NCBI RefSeq assembly: GCF_030295765.1
Contig: NZ_AP027292.1
Coordinates: 2,666,001 to 2,730,000 of the forward strand
Direction: 5' to 3'
Origin: Neptuniibacter halophilus
GTDB lineage: Bacteria; Pseudomonadota; Gammaproteobacteria; Pseudomonadales; Balneatricaceae
Length of the DNA stretch: 64,000 nt
Under the pieces are notes generated by a model. That model searched no databases, had not been told where the DNA came from, and saw only the letters and a program-made list of their open reading frames with translations. Made by a program: the position numbers and the translations under genes. Numbering within the stretch: position 1 is the first letter of the stretch; the number at the start of each line of letters is the position of its first letter. This document shows positions 17,857 through 26,830 of the stretch, one piece after another.

Positions 17857-18945
17857 ATGTCCATCTCTGTTGTTGAACCTGAAAAGTACGAAGCGCAGCT
17901 CAGCGCTAAAAAAGCGACCACTGCTGAGCAGTTTGCCCGTTTTGATCTGCCTGAGATCGAAGTGTTCGAATCTCCGCGCAGTCACTATCGCATGCGCTGT
18001 GAGTTCCGGGTCTGGCATGAGGATGACGACCTTTACTATGTGATGTTTGAGAAGGGTAACAAGCATGCCCGCATTCGTATCGACCACTGCCCGATGGTGG
18101 CGGAGCGGATCCATGAGGTAATGTTTGAACTGCTGGAGGAGATCCGGCCGTCAGAAACCCTGCGCCGTAAACTGTTTCAGGTTGATTTTCTCAGCACCCT
18201 CAGCGGTGAGCTGCTGGTTACCCTGCTTTACCACCGTCCTATTGATGAAGCCTGGGCGGAGGAGGCGAAACGCCTCAAGGAAAAATTCAATATTCAGATT
18301 ATCGGCCGGTCACGCAAAAACCGGATTCTGCTGGATCAGGATTTTGTGACCGAGCAGCTCGATATCAATGGCCGGGTTTACAGCTATAAGCAGGTTGAGA
18401 ACAGTTTCTCTCAGCCTAACGCTGAAGTCTGCCGGCATATGATTCAGTGGGCACTGGATGCGAGCCGCGATGCCGGTGGCGATATGGTTGAGCTGTACTG
18501 TGGTAACGGTAACTTTACCCTGCCGCTGGCGCAGAATTTCCGCCGTGTGGTGGCGACTGAGATCTCGAAAACCTCAGTACGTGCAGCACAATACAATATC
18601 GAAGCGAATCAGATCGATAATGTGGATGTCGTGCGGATCAGTTCTGAGGAGTTTTCTCAGGTGCTGAGCGGGGCGGTGGAGAAGCGACGCACCCGTGATC
18701 TGGGGTTGAAGGAGTGTAACTTTACCACGGTGCTGGTCGATCCTCCCCGTTCCGGTCTGGATGATGACACCGTGAAACAGGTTCAGTGTTACGACAACAT
18801 TCTCTACATCTCCTGTAACCCGGAAACGCTGCAGGCGAATCTGGAACAGATCTGCCAGACTCACAAGCTGGAACGGTTTGCCATTTTTGATCAGTTCCCC
18901 TACACCGACCATCTGGAGTGTGGTGTTTTCCTCAGTCGTCGTTAG
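17857..18945 (+). CDS. trmA: tRNA (uracil-5-)-methyltransferase
   Basis: A 362-residue protein of TrmA length. The SAM-binding motif ELYCGNGNFTLPLA is at about 212-225. VLVDPPRSGLDDDT is at about 291-304, and the catalytic-cysteine motif ISCNPETL is at about 318-325 near the C-terminus. It makes m5U54 (T-loop) in tRNA, and in E. coli also modifies tmRNA. It has no TRAM domain or Fe-S cysteines, which separates it from RlmD and RlmC. The ATG at 17857 opens MSISVVEPEKYEAQL, as in the family. Confidence 0.96.
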   Translation: MSISVVEPEKYEAQLSAKKATTAEQFARFDLPEIEVFESPRSHYRMRCEFRVWHEDDDLYYVMFEKGNKHARIRIDHCPMVAERIHEVMFELLEEIRPSETLRRKLFQVDFLSTLSGELLVTLLYHRPIDEAWAEEAKRLKEKFNIQIIGRSRKNRILLDQDFVTEQLDINGRVYSYKQVENSFSQPNAEVCRHMIQWALDASRDAGGDMVELYCGNGNFTLPLAQNFRRVVATEISKTSVRAAQYNIEANQIDNVDVVRISSEEFSQVLSGAVEKRRTRDLGLKECNFTTVLVDPPRSGLDDDTVKQVQCYDNILYISCNPETLQANLEQICQTHKLERFAIFDQFPYTDHLECGVFLSRR

Positions 18946-19214
18946 TCGGCGACTGAGCGCAGTTCTCTGACCTGAGCTTCGCTTTGCAGCTACCCGGGCT
19001 GTTCCGGGCGAGGTTCAGTGACAGAATCCCCCAGGGCGGTTTTCATTACGCAGGCAAACCGTCCATTCGGACTGTATGGTATTACCTGCTGATACTTTTA
19101 TGGCCTGTGCTGTGCTGGTCAGTGGCTTCAGGTAGCTTTTCATCTCCAGACTGTTATACCCGAACCTAAGGTTGTAATCTTTCTTCAGGGATTACAGCCG
19201 GCCCGGAGGCCCTG

Positions 19215-22200
19215 ATGAAAGAGCTACTGAAAATAAAAGGATTTACTGCCTTTATCTGCGTTGCATTTATTAATGCTTTTGTGGATCTGGGGCACAAAAT
19301 CATCATCCAGAATACCCTGTTTAAAGCGTATGACGGCGATATACAGATTCTCCTGACGGCTGTGGTTAACGGCCTGATCCTGCTACCTTTTATTCTGCTG
19401 TTTACCCCTTCCGGTTATCTTGCTGATAAATACCCTAAAAACCGGGTGATGAGGTTTTCTGCCTGGGGCGCGGTGCTGATCACGTTGTTGATTACCGGTT
19501 GTTATTATCTGGGCTGGTTTATCCCGGCGTTCGCCCTGACCTTTGTTCTGGCACTGCAAAGCGCTTTCTACTCGCCGGCCAAATATGGCTACATCAAAGA
19601 GCTGGTCGGCACGAATAATCTGAGTGAGGGGAATGGCTGGGTTCAGGCGGTCACCATGATCGCTATTCTATCCGGTATTGTGGTGTTCTCCCTGCTGTTC
19701 GAGCTGCGCTTGCAGGGTATTACCGAAATCACACCGAGCGAAAGCCTGAGTCGAAATGCACCGCTGGGCTGGTTGCTGGTTGCCGGCGCTCTGACAGAGC
19801 TGTATATGGCTTATCGCCTGCCGCAATTACAGGATGAAGACAAGGGAGCCCGGTTCGATAAGAAAGCGTACCTCAGGGGGAAAACCCTGAAACAGAATCT
19901 CAACTTATTGCGCGGTAAGCGGCCGGTCTGGCTGGCGATCATCGGTCTGTCGCTTTTCTGGTCGATCAGTCAGGTGATGCTGGCGGTGTTCCCGGCTTTT
20001 GCGGAGGACCATCTGGGTCAAAGCAATACCTTTGTGATTCAGGGGGTTATGGCGCTGGCCGGGATCGGCATTATGTTTGGCTCGATGCTGGCGGGGCGTT
20101 TCTCTAAACACTATATCAATGTCGGCCTGATTCCTGTGGGGGCTGTGGGGGTTGCTACGGGGCTGATCCTGTTACCGCAGCTGGATTCGATGAGCTTACA
20201 GGCAGGCGTGTTTCTGTGGATAGGCCTGTTCGGTGCGCTGATGTGTGTACCTTTGAATGCTCTGATTCAGTTCCATGCCACTGAATCTGAAACCGGTCGG
20301 GTTCTGGCGGGCAGTAACTTTATCCAGAACCTGATGATGCTCAGCTTTCTCGCCCTGACTGTGGCGTTCGCCTGGGCCAGTATTGATGGTCTGGTGTTGC
20401 TGATACTGCTGGGTCTGATCGCCGTTGCGGGGGCTGTTTTTGCGATTCTAACCCTGCCACAGGCGTTTATCCGTCTGCTGGTGATAACGCTGTTCCGACA
20501 GAAATACCGGATGCAGGTACTGGGATTTGAACACCTGCCGGAAGCGGGTAAGGGCACTCTGCTGCTGGGTAACCATATCAGTTGGCTGGACTGGGCTATT
20601 TTGCAGATTGCCTGTCCGCGACATATCCACTTTGTGATGGAGCGGAGTATCTACGAGCGTTGGTATCTGCGCTGGTTCCTTGACCTGTATAAAGTGATCC
20701 CGATCTCCAGAGGCAGCAGTCGTCAGGCGCTGGAACAGGTACGTGATCTGCTCAATGCCGGGGAGGTGGTCTGTCTGTTTCCTGAAGGTGCGATCAGCCA
20801 TCTGGGACAACTGGGTGAATTTAAACGAGGTTTTGAGCGCGCCTGTGTTGATGCCGAGGGGGTGATCGTACCTTTCTATCTGCGGGGATTGTGGGGCAGT
20901 CGTTTCTCCCGTTCGACTGACAAAATGAAACTGATTCGCCGTTATGGCCGTCGTCGTGATCTGATTGTTGCATTCGGTGCGCCGATGCCGATCCGCAGTA
21001 ACGCGGTAGAGGTTAAGAAAAAAGTATTCGAGCTGTCGATTCATGCCTGGGAGCGTTATACCCAGACACTGGATACCCTGCCGGCCTCGTTTATCCATAG
21101 TATGAAGCGGGCGCGTTCCGGGTTTGCGGTAGCCGATGTTGAGGGCGGGCCGATCAGTCATAATCGCCTTCTGACCGCCTGTGCCCTGTTCCGTAAGCGC
21201 TTGCTGAAAACGCCGGGGCAGAATATCGGTCTGATGCTGCCGACTTCCAGTGCCGGGGTGATTGCGAATATGGCCAGCCTGATGGCGGGAAAAACGCTGG
21301 TTAACCTTAATTTTACTGCGCCGATGGCGACGGTAAATAATGCACTGGAACAGGCAGGAGTCGAGACGATTCTGACCGCACACCGCTTTGTTAAAAAACT
21401 CAAAGCCCGGGGGATTGATCCGGAACCTCTGTTCGAGGGCCGTCAGGTACTCTACATGGAAGAGATTAAGGATCAGATCAGTCGTGTGGAAGGGCTGTTT
21501 ACACTGGCGCTGGTCTCGCTGTTGCCGGCTGCGTTTCTGCAACTGTGGTTATGCCGGCCGGGTAATCTGGAGAGTACGGCCGCGATTCTGTTCTCCTCCG
21601 GCAGTGAGGGAGCACCGAAAGGCGTGATGCTCAGCCACCGCAATATTATGGGTAACCTGCGACAGACAGCGGATGTCCTTAATGTTCAGGAACAGGATTG
21701 CATCATGGCCACACTGCCACTGTTCCACGCGTTTGGCCTGACCGTGACCTGTTTTATGCCCCTGATCGAGGATATGCCGCTGGTTTGTCATCCTGATCCG
21801 ACCGATGCAGTGGCTATCGGTAAAGGTGTGGCACGTTACAAGGCAACACTGATGTGTGCCACCTCAACCTTCCTTCGTTTGTACAGCCGGAATAAACGCC
21901 TGCATCCGCTGATGTTCAGTTCACTGCGTGCGGTGGTGGCCGGGGCTGAAAAGCTGGATCTGAGTGTCAGTGAACAGTTTCAGCGTAAGTTCCACGTGCC
22001 GGTGATTGAAGGGTACGGTTCAACGGAAACCACGCCGGTGGCCAGTACCAATCTGCCAGACTCGCTGGATACCGACTGGTGGAGCATTCAGGTCGGTACC
22101 AAACCCGGAACCGTAGGTATGGCGCTGCCGGGCAGTACGTTTCGTATTGTTGATCCGGACACGTTGCAGGAGCTGCCCGTGGGTGAGGAGGGGCTGGTAT

Positions 22201-22673
22201 TAATTGGTGGTACCCAGATTATGCAGGGCTACCTGAAAAATCCTGAGAAAACCGCTCAGGTGATGCTGCAGCAGGATGGGTTACGCTGGTACAGGAGCGG
22301 TGATAAAGGGCGTCTGGATGAAGACGGGTTCCTGACGATTGTTGATCGTTACAGCCGTTTTGCCAAACTGGGCGGTGAGATGATCAGCCTCAGTGCGGTT
22401 GAGGCACAGGTGAGGTCTATACTGCAGTTGCCGGATCTGCCACTGCTGGCGGTTAATCTGCCGGATGCGAAAAAAGGTGAGAAGATCGTTTTACTGGTTG
22501 AAGGTGAAGTTGATCCTGCTGCAATACGTCAACGTCTGATCGCCGCAGAAATGGCCCCTCTGAGCCTGCCTGCCGGGATCTATCCGGTTGAAGCATTGCC
22601 TGTGCTGGGCAGTGGTAAAGCCGATTTTGCCACCGCTAAACAGCGTGCAGCAGAACTGAGTGAAGCGGGCTGA
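19215..22673 (+). CDS. LplT-Aas fusion: lysophospholipid transporter / acyltransferase / acyl-ACP synthetase
   Basis: A 1152-residue three-part membrane protein. Residues about 1-420 are an MFS transporter of the LplT type. Residues about 435-640 are a PlsC-like acyltransferase with NHISWLD (H454, D459) and FPEGAIS. Residues about 655-1150 are an AMP-binding acyl-ACP synthetase with the P-loop-like SSGSEGAPKGV near 792-803 and YGSTETTP near 935. In E. coli, lplT and aas are separate genes that import lysophosphatidylethanolamine across the inner membrane and re-acylate it. Here one polypeptide would do both, so this is membrane phospholipid repair. The 270 bp before it (18946-19214) hold no supported gene; a TTG-started 61-codon frame there was rejected. 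A CCCGGAGG-type site precedes the ATG. Confidence 0.92.
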   Translation: MKELLKIKGFTAFICVAFINAFVDLGHKIIIQNTLFKAYDGDIQILLTAVVNGLILLPFILLFTPSGYLADKYPKNRVMRFSAWGAVLITLLITGCYYLGWFIPAFALTFVLALQSAFYSPAKYGYIKELVGTNNLSEGNGWVQAVTMIAILSGIVVFSLLFELRLQGITEITPSESLSRNAPLGWLLVAGALTELYMAYRLPQLQDEDKGARFDKKAYLRGKTLKQNLNLLRGKRPVWLAIIGLSLFWSISQVMLAVFPAFAEDHLGQSNTFVIQGVMALAGIGIMFGSMLAGRFSKHYINVGLIPVGAVGVATGLILLPQLDSMSLQAGVFLWIGLFGALMCVPLNALIQFHATESETGRVLAGSNFIQNLMMLSFLALTVAFAWASIDGLVLLILLGLIAVAGAVFAILTLPQAFIRLLVITLFRQKYRMQVLGFEHLPEAGKGTLLLGNHISWLDWAILQIACPRHIHFVMERSIYERWYLRWFLDLYKVIPISRGSSRQALEQVRDLLNAGEVVCLFPEGAISHLGQLGEFKRGFERACVDAEGVIVPFYLRGLWGSRFSRSTDKMKLIRRYGRRRDLIVAFGAPMPIRSNAVEVKKKVFELSIHAWERYTQTLDTLPASFIHSMKRARSGFAVADVEGGPISHNRLLTACALFRKRLLKTPGQNIGLMLPTSSAGVIANMASLMAGKTLVNLNFTAPMATVNNALEQAGVETILTAHRFVKKLKARGIDPEPLFEGRQVLYMEEIKDQISRVEGLFTLALVSLLPAAFLQLWLCRPGNLESTAAILFSSGSEGAPKGVMLSHRNIMGNLRQTADVLNVQEQDCIMATLPLFHAFGLTVTCFMPLIEDMPLVCHPDPTDAVAIGKGVARYKATLMCATSTFLRLYSRNKRLHPLMFSSLRAVVAGAEKLDLSVSEQFQRKFHVPVIEGYGSTETTPVASTNLPDSLDTDWWSIQVGTKPGTVGMALPGSTFRIVDPDTLQELPVGEEGLVLIGGTQIMQGYLKNPEKTAQVMLQQDGLRWYRSGDKGRLDEDGFLTIVDRYSRFAKLGGEMISLSAVEAQVRSILQLPDLPLLAVNLPDAKKGEKIVLLVEGEVDPAAIRQRLIAAEMAPLSLPAGIYPVEALPVLGSGKADFATAKQRAAELSEAG

Positions 22674-22723
22674 AAGTCTGATTGTGCAGGCCGGTGGAGT
22701 AGCCGATGATGCTGGTATAAGAC

Positions 22724-22774
22724 GGGATTGTGCGGATTCTGCTGGACACTCACACGGGGAGTATGCACAATCCC
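22724..22774. repeat. 10-bp inverted repeat between aas-like gene and mrp
   Basis: GGGATTGTGC (22724-22733) and GCACAATCCC (22765-22774) are perfect arms around 31 nt. No T-run follows, so it is more likely a transcript hairpin or operator than a terminator. A 10-bp direct repeat, TTTCTCGTAG, at 22803-22812 and 22817-22826 follows before mrp. Confidence 0.45.
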
Positions 22775-22845
22775 TACTAAATTAGTTGGTTATTTATTGA
22801 GTTTTCTCGTAGTAACTTTCTCGTAGACATTAAGCGAGGCGTAAA

Positions 22846-23940
22846 GTGAGCACAATCGAAGTACAAGTTAAAGAGATACTGGGTCACTTAAATGATCCAC
22901 TCGTTCAGACGGATCTGGTATCTGCGGGTTTTGTTAAAGAGCTTCAGGTTGAACAGGGTCAGGTGCGGATTAAACTGGAGCTGAACTATCCTTCAACCGG
23001 TGTGGCTGAGATGCTGAAGAGTGATATCAGCAACCGGCTGTCTGAGGTTGAGGGTGTGGATAAGGTCACTGTCGAAGTCAGCCATCAGGTTCTGGCGAGC
23101 CAGAGCCGCCAGAGCATTCCGGCGATGAGTGGCGTTAAAAATGTGATTGCAGTGGCTTCTGGTAAAGGTGGTGTGGGTAAATCCACCACCACGGTTAATC
23201 TGGCGCTGGCGATGGCGGCAGAAGGTGCCAAAGTGGGCATCCTTGATGCGGATATCTATGGGCCGAGTCAGGGGATGATGCTCGGGGTAGATGAAGGTGT
23301 ACGACCACAGCCTTTTGATGAGAAAACCTTCAACCCGGTTATCGCACATGGCCTGCAGTCGATGTCGATGAGCTACCTGATCGAAGAAAACACCGCTATG
23401 GTCTGGCGTGGGCCGATGGCTGCCGGTGCACTGCAGCAGTTGCTGACCCAGACACGCTGGCAGGATCTGGATTATCTGTTTATCGATATGCCGCCGGGCA
23501 CTGGTGATATTCAGTTAACGCTGTCGCAGAAAGTGCCGGTTTCCGGCGCGGTGATTGTGACCACGCCACAGGATATAGCCCTGCTGGATGCGAAGAAAGG
23601 GATCGAAATGTTCCGCAAAGTGGATATTCCGGTGCTGGGTGTTGTTGAGAATATGAGTACGCATATCTGCAGCAATTGTGGTCATAACGAAGCGGTATTT
23701 GGTGATGGCGGCGGTGCAGAGATCGCTGAGCTTTATGAAACCGAACTGCTGGGCCAGTTACCACTGTCGATGACCATCCGTCAGCAGGTTGATTCGGGGG
23801 AGCCAAGTGTTGCGGCCGACCCGGAAGGTGAATACGCCATGATCTACCGTGAAGTGGCGCGCAAGCTGGCAGGCCGTCTGGCGCAGCGTAACGCCGCACC
23901 GGCCCAGGTGATTCCCTCCATCGTGGTGGAAGAGGACTGA
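22846..23940 (+). CDS. apbC: Mrp/ApbC-type iron-sulfur cluster carrier ATPase
   Basis: A 364-residue protein. It has an N-terminal DUF59/MIP18-like domain (about 1-90), then a deviant Walker A P-loop SGKGGVGKSTTT at about 105-116 and the Mrp Walker-B-like FIDMPPGTGD at about 211-220. A CSNCG metal-binding CxxC pair is at about 272-276. Mrp/ApbC dimers hold and pass on a 4Fe-4S cluster in an ATP-dependent way. The start is GTG at 22846, supported by the MSTIEVQVKEIL N-terminus. A terminator follows. Confidence 0.95.
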   Translation: MSTIEVQVKEILGHLNDPLVQTDLVSAGFVKELQVEQGQVRIKLELNYPSTGVAEMLKSDISNRLSEVEGVDKVTVEVSHQVLASQSRQSIPAMSGVKNVIAVASGKGGVGKSTTTVNLALAMAAEGAKVGILDADIYGPSQGMMLGVDEGVRPQPFDEKTFNPVIAHGLQSMSMSYLIEENTAMVWRGPMAAGALQQLLTQTRWQDLDYLFIDMPPGTGDIQLTLSQKVPVSGAVIVTTPQDIALLDAKKGIEMFRKVDIPVLGVVENMSTHICSNCGHNEAVFGDGGGAEIAELYETELLGQLPLSMTIRQQVDSGEPSVAADPEGEYAMIYREVARKLAGRLAQRNAAPAQVIPSIVVEED

Positions 23941-23965
23941 TCAGCCCGGCCCTGCATAACTGGTT

Positions 23966-23993
23966 AAGGCCCTCCGTTGTGAGGGCTTTTTTT
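23966..23993 (+). terminator. Intrinsic terminator of mrp/apbC
   Basis: GCCCTC-CGTTGT-GAGGGC followed by seven T. Confidence 0.9.
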
Positions 23994-24124
23994 GTCTGCT
24001 TCTCGCTGTCTGGCGGTGCTGATGGAATGTTTTTCATCATTTCGTCACTGAATGCTGTCTACACTTAATAAGGCGCTGCGGTATTGCAGCCATAATAAAA
24101 ATAAAGAGTTTGAGGGATGAAGAG

Positions 24125-24304
24125 ATGGATTATCGAGCAACAGCCAGCGTTAAAAAGCCGGAATCTGATACGCAGGCTCCTTCACGTCAGGCCATGGCGC
24201 TTGAGTTGAAGCGCCAGGCAAATATTCTTCGTGATGAAGGGAAAACCGCCGCAGAATTCTGGCTCGCCGACCAATATGAAAAAACCGCCAACCTGTTGAA
24301 TTAA
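24125..24304 (+). CDS. Small hypothetical protein
   Basis: A 59-residue protein starting at ATG 24125, preceded by GAGGGATGAAGAG, which offers a ribosome binding site. Its helical C-terminal half (MALELKRQANILRDEGKTAAE, then LADQYEKTANLL) reads like a small helical hairpin. No family recognised. It is framed by the mrp terminator and its own terminator, so it is a monocistronic unit. An upstream TTG at 24110 would add five residues and is less likely. Confidence 0.65.
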   Translation: MDYRATASVKKPESDTQAPSRQAMALELKRQANILRDEGKTAAEFWLADQYEKTANLLN

Positions 24305-24326
24305 CAGCCGCTTTAACACGTTTTAT

Positions 24327-24355
24327 AAATAGCCTCTTTTTGAGGCTATTTTTTT
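24327..24355 (+). terminator. Intrinsic terminator after small gene
   Basis: AAATAGCCTC (24327-24336), a short T loop, GAGGCTATTT (24342-24351) and a T-run. Confidence 0.9.
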
Positions 24356-24377
24356 CCTGCCCGGCTGTGCTTTGTTT

Positions 24378-24406
24378 TTGTCGAAATGCCCGAAAAAAGG
24401 TACAAT
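24378..24406 (+). promoter_or_regulatory. Sigma-70 type promoter of dcd
   Basis: TTGTCG (24378-24383) and TACAAT (24401-24406) are separated by 17 bp. Predicted transcription starts about 35-40 nt before the dcd ATG at 24449. Confidence 0.6.
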
Positions 24407-24448
24407 TCCCGCCTCGATATTTTTGACTACGGATGTGGAAAGGCCAAT

Positions 24449-25015
24449 ATGGGCATTAAAGCAGATAGCTGGATTCGCCGGATGGCGGAAGAGAAAGAGA
24501 TGATTTCACCGTTTGAACCGGGTCAGGTTCGGGAAGTGAATGGCTCTCGGATTGTATCCTACGGTACTTCCAGTTACGGCTACGATGTTCGTTGTGCCAA
24601 CGAGTTCAAAATCTTCACTAACATCAACTCCTCAGTGGTTGACCCGAAAGATTTTGATGAAGGCAGCTTTGTCGATATTGAGTCGGATGTGTGCATTATT
24701 CCGCCGAACTCTTTCGCGCTGGCCCGCACCGTAGAATACTTCAAGATTCCCCGTGATGTGCTGACCATCTGTCTGGGGAAAAGCACCTATGCCCGTTGTG
24801 GCATCATCGTCAATGTAACGCCTCTGGAACCTGAGTGGGAAGGGCACGTTACACTGGAGTTCTCCAATACCACTCCGCTGCCAGCGAAGATCTATGCCAA
24901 CGAAGGTGTGGCGCAGATGCTGTTCCTGCAGGGCGATGAGATCTGTGAAACCTCTTATAAAGACCGAAATGGTAAGTATCAGGGCCAGACTGGCGTCGTT
25001 GTACCCCGTACCTGA
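24449..25015 (+). CDS. dcd: dCTP deaminase
   Basis: A 188-residue protein (start ATG 24449, GGAAAGG site upstream). The frame is open 21 codons further up, but that part lies over the promoter and does not fit the family. Conserved segments are [13 protein letters not shown] at about 42-54, [11 protein letters not shown] at about 109-119 and HVTLEFSN at about 135-142, which holds the catalytic Glu. Dcd converts dCTP to dUTP for thymidylate synthesis. The length matches the Pseudomonas-type enzyme. Confidence 0.95.
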   Translation: MGIKADSWIRRMAEEKEMISPFEPGQVREVNGSRIVSYGTSSYGYDVRCANEFKIFTNINSSVVDPKDFDEGSFVDIESDVCIIPPNSFALARTVEYFKIPRDVLTICLGKSTYARCGIIVNVTPLEPEWEGHVTLEFSNTTPLPAKIYANEGVAQMLFLQGDEICETSYKDRNGKYQGQTGVVVPRT

Positions 25016-25045
25016 TCCGAACCGGCGAGATATACACCCGTTTTG

Positions 25046-25690
25046 ATGATTCTAGACAGAAACCAGATCCGTTCCTTCTGGGAGCAGTTGCAGGAAACTA
25101 TTGAGCAGTTGCTTTCCAGCCGGAGTGACGACCGTTTTGAAGCTGAGCCCCTGCTGAAACAGTATCGGGAGCAGTTGCAGAAGATCGACCGTAACCTGAC
25201 CTTTCATTTCCAGAGCGATGCCGATAATGATGGCTCGGTGGAGATGGTGTTCGGCTGCGACGGCTTTCCGGAGTCAATTCATGCAGTGCTAAGCCTGATC
25301 GGCGCAGCACCGGAATTGTCTGGTATCGAATTCAAGGCGTTTAATAACCGCTATGACCCGGTACCGTTGTCGGTAAATATTGGCGATGAGTATTGTGAGA
25401 TCGGAGATTTCTGGTGTCGTCTGGTGGTGGTTAACAAGCACCTGCATCTTGAGGTCTATCTGGAAGATGCGCCTACCGTGCTGGATATGGACCCCCGTGT
25501 AGAAGCGGTGATGATCTACCTCGATGCCCTGATCGGTGAGTATGAACTGATGACGAAAGTCTGGGCGCTGGACTGGTTTGAACTGCCGCCATCACCGGAA
25601 GATCACGGCCTGACCCGACTACTCGATCTGCGCGAAGGTTTTGATGAAATCAAAACTCAGGTCAATCCGATAGGGCTGACGCTGCATTGA
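25046..25690 (+). CDS. Unrecognised acidic cytosolic protein
   Basis: A 214-residue protein, acidic, without signal peptide or membrane segment. A helical N-terminus (FWEQLQETIEQLL) leads into a mixed alpha/beta middle with SVEMVFGCDGF at about 69-79 and a Trp/Asp-rich end (VWALDWFELPPSPED). No family recognised. It starts 30 bp after dcd and may be co-transcribed with it. A TTG directly before the ATG adds one residue and was not chosen. Confidence 0.65.
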   Translation: MILDRNQIRSFWEQLQETIEQLLSSRSDDRFEAEPLLKQYREQLQKIDRNLTFHFQSDADNDGSVEMVFGCDGFPESIHAVLSLIGAAPELSGIEFKAFNNRYDPVPLSVNIGDEYCEIGDFWCRLVVVNKHLHLEVYLEDAPTVLDMDPRVEAVMIYLDALIGEYELMTKVWALDWFELPPSPEDHGLTRLLDLREGFDEIKTQVNPIGLTLH

Positions 25691-25732
25691 TAAAGCAGGC
25701 CGCTGCTGTGGTGGCCTCAGCCTGCTTGCTTC

Positions 25733-25759
25733 GTAGCCGACCGCAGTGCGGTCGGACGA
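25733..25759. repeat. Single REP-like palindrome
   Basis: GTAG, then CCGACCGC-AGT-GCGGTCGG (25737-25755), then ACGA. The GTAG head and CGA tail resemble the elements at 15363-15553 and the REP elements of Stenotrophomonas and Pseudomonas, but the stem sequence differs. Confidence 0.5.
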
Positions 25760-25792
25760 GATTCCCGATCAGCAGTTGATCAGGTTCTGGGT

Positions 25793-25867
25793 TTAGTTAT
25801 CAGAAAGCACGTAGATACTGCCTTCTTCCTCTTCTCTGGGTTTATCGTCTTTATCCTTGGATTGCAT
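25793..25867 (-). CDS. Putative 24-residue acidic small protein
   Basis: The minus-strand ATG at 25867 is preceded by AGGGGGAG with a 5-nt spacer, one of the strongest ribosome binding sites in the window. It opens a 24-codon frame ending in TAA at 25793. The peptide starts MQSKDKDDKPR, has a run of four Glu, and ends SIYVLSDN. It lies alone in the gap between two plus-strand genes. It is too short for a family call; the ribosome site and the highly charged composition are the support. Confidence 0.45.
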   Translation of the reverse strand: MQSKDKDDKPREEEEGSIYVLSDN

Positions 25868-25982
25868 TTTTCTCCCCCTTCCTGGCGTTTTTAGTTGCTT
25901 CCTTGGTTACAATCGACCATTGTCGTAGTTATCTTAGTTATTTATGACAAATTTTCCCGTCAGATCAGCCATAGGACCCTTT

Positions 25983-26789
25983 ATGAGTGGATTGCTCACC
26001 GCGCTGCTGGAAGATATACGTATTGAATATATTGCACGTATGCAGGCCAACGGCTGCACGGAACCCTACCTCACCGCAGAAAGGCTCTGCCATGAAAAGC
26101 TGTTTCTGGAGACGGATCGGCTGGCAGAGATCATTCAGCAGGATCCGACATTGCTGGCAGCCCGTGCCGGTGAGCTGATTATGAACCGGCAGGAGAGTGA
26201 AAACCCGTCTGTGGGTGTGATTATCTGCAGCAATATTCTCGCTGCCGCACTGGAGGGATTGATGGCAGTGGCTGTGGAACAGGACTGGCTCGATGTGGAT
26301 GAAGAGGGCAATGTGCTGGTGGATGACGAGGAACTTGCTCAGGATGCGCAATATATCATCGAGGCGGATTACAGCCGTTCCGAGCACGCGAAGCAGGTGA
26401 TTGCTCAGGGCGGAGTCAGCCAGTTGAGCCAGATCTTTTCTGCTGCCGAAGCGGCGTTTCTGGATCTGTTACGAGAGAATACCCGGGAGCGGGATGCCTA
26501 CCAACTGGCGTTGGATATCTCCTCTGACTATTCCGTTTTTGCCCCGGAAGATATTGCACCTCTGATCGCTGAGAATCCGCTGTTGCTGGGATTGCGGCCA
26601 GAAGATCTGATTGATGAAGAACTGTTTGACGGTGATCCGCCTGCGGGGCTGATTATCAGTGCGCACCTGACCCGGATGATGTTACATCAGATGCTGGAGC
26701 TGGGTGTGGAGCAGGGTGTATTGATGCTCGACAGCAGCGGTCATATTGTGGTCCCGGATCAGCCGGAAGAGCCCCCGACGCTGCATTAA
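25983..26789 (+). CDS. Unrecognised acidic protein with two similar halves
   Basis: A 268-residue protein. Start ATG 25983 is chosen for AGGA 6 nt upstream; an ATG at 25944 adds 13 residues but has no ribosome site. The two halves share a pattern. Roughly, I..DP.LLA.R..ELI, then P..G.II.S, then L....L.....EQ and D..G.V.V occurs in residues about 50-120 and again at about 190-260. This indicates an internal duplication. There is no signal peptide, membrane helix or known motif. It follows the sORF and REP-like element and is convergent with the DAHP synthase gene across a hairpin. Confidence 0.65.
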   Translation: MSGLLTALLEDIRIEYIARMQANGCTEPYLTAERLCHEKLFLETDRLAEIIQQDPTLLAARAGELIMNRQESENPSVGVIICSNILAAALEGLMAVAVEQDWLDVDEEGNVLVDDEELAQDAQYIIEADYSRSEHAKQVIAQGGVSQLSQIFSAAEAAFLDLLRENTRERDAYQLALDISSDYSVFAPEDIAPLIAENPLLLGLRPEDLIDEELFDGDPPAGLIISAHLTRMMLHQMLELGVEQGVLMLDSSGHIVVPDQPEEPPTLH

Positions 26790-26799
26790 AAAACAGTAA

Positions 26800-26824
26800 C
26801 AGCCTGCCCCAGCGGGGCAGGCTG
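26800..26824. terminator. Hairpin between convergent genes
   Basis: CAGCCTGCCCC-AGC-GGGGCAGGCTG is a perfect 11-bp stem. It lacks a T-run on either side, so the terminator role is likely but not standard. Confidence 0.65.
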
Positions 26825-26830
26825 AACCCA

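Noticed and set aside
18984..19169. 61-codon TTG-started frame with a hydrophobic stretch
   Set aside because: No ribosome site and no family; the gap is better read as leader of the LplT-Aas gene.
20448..21542. 364-codon open frame on the minus strand
   Set aside because: Antisense to the LplT-Aas fusion, whose domains are clear; no motif in the antisense product.
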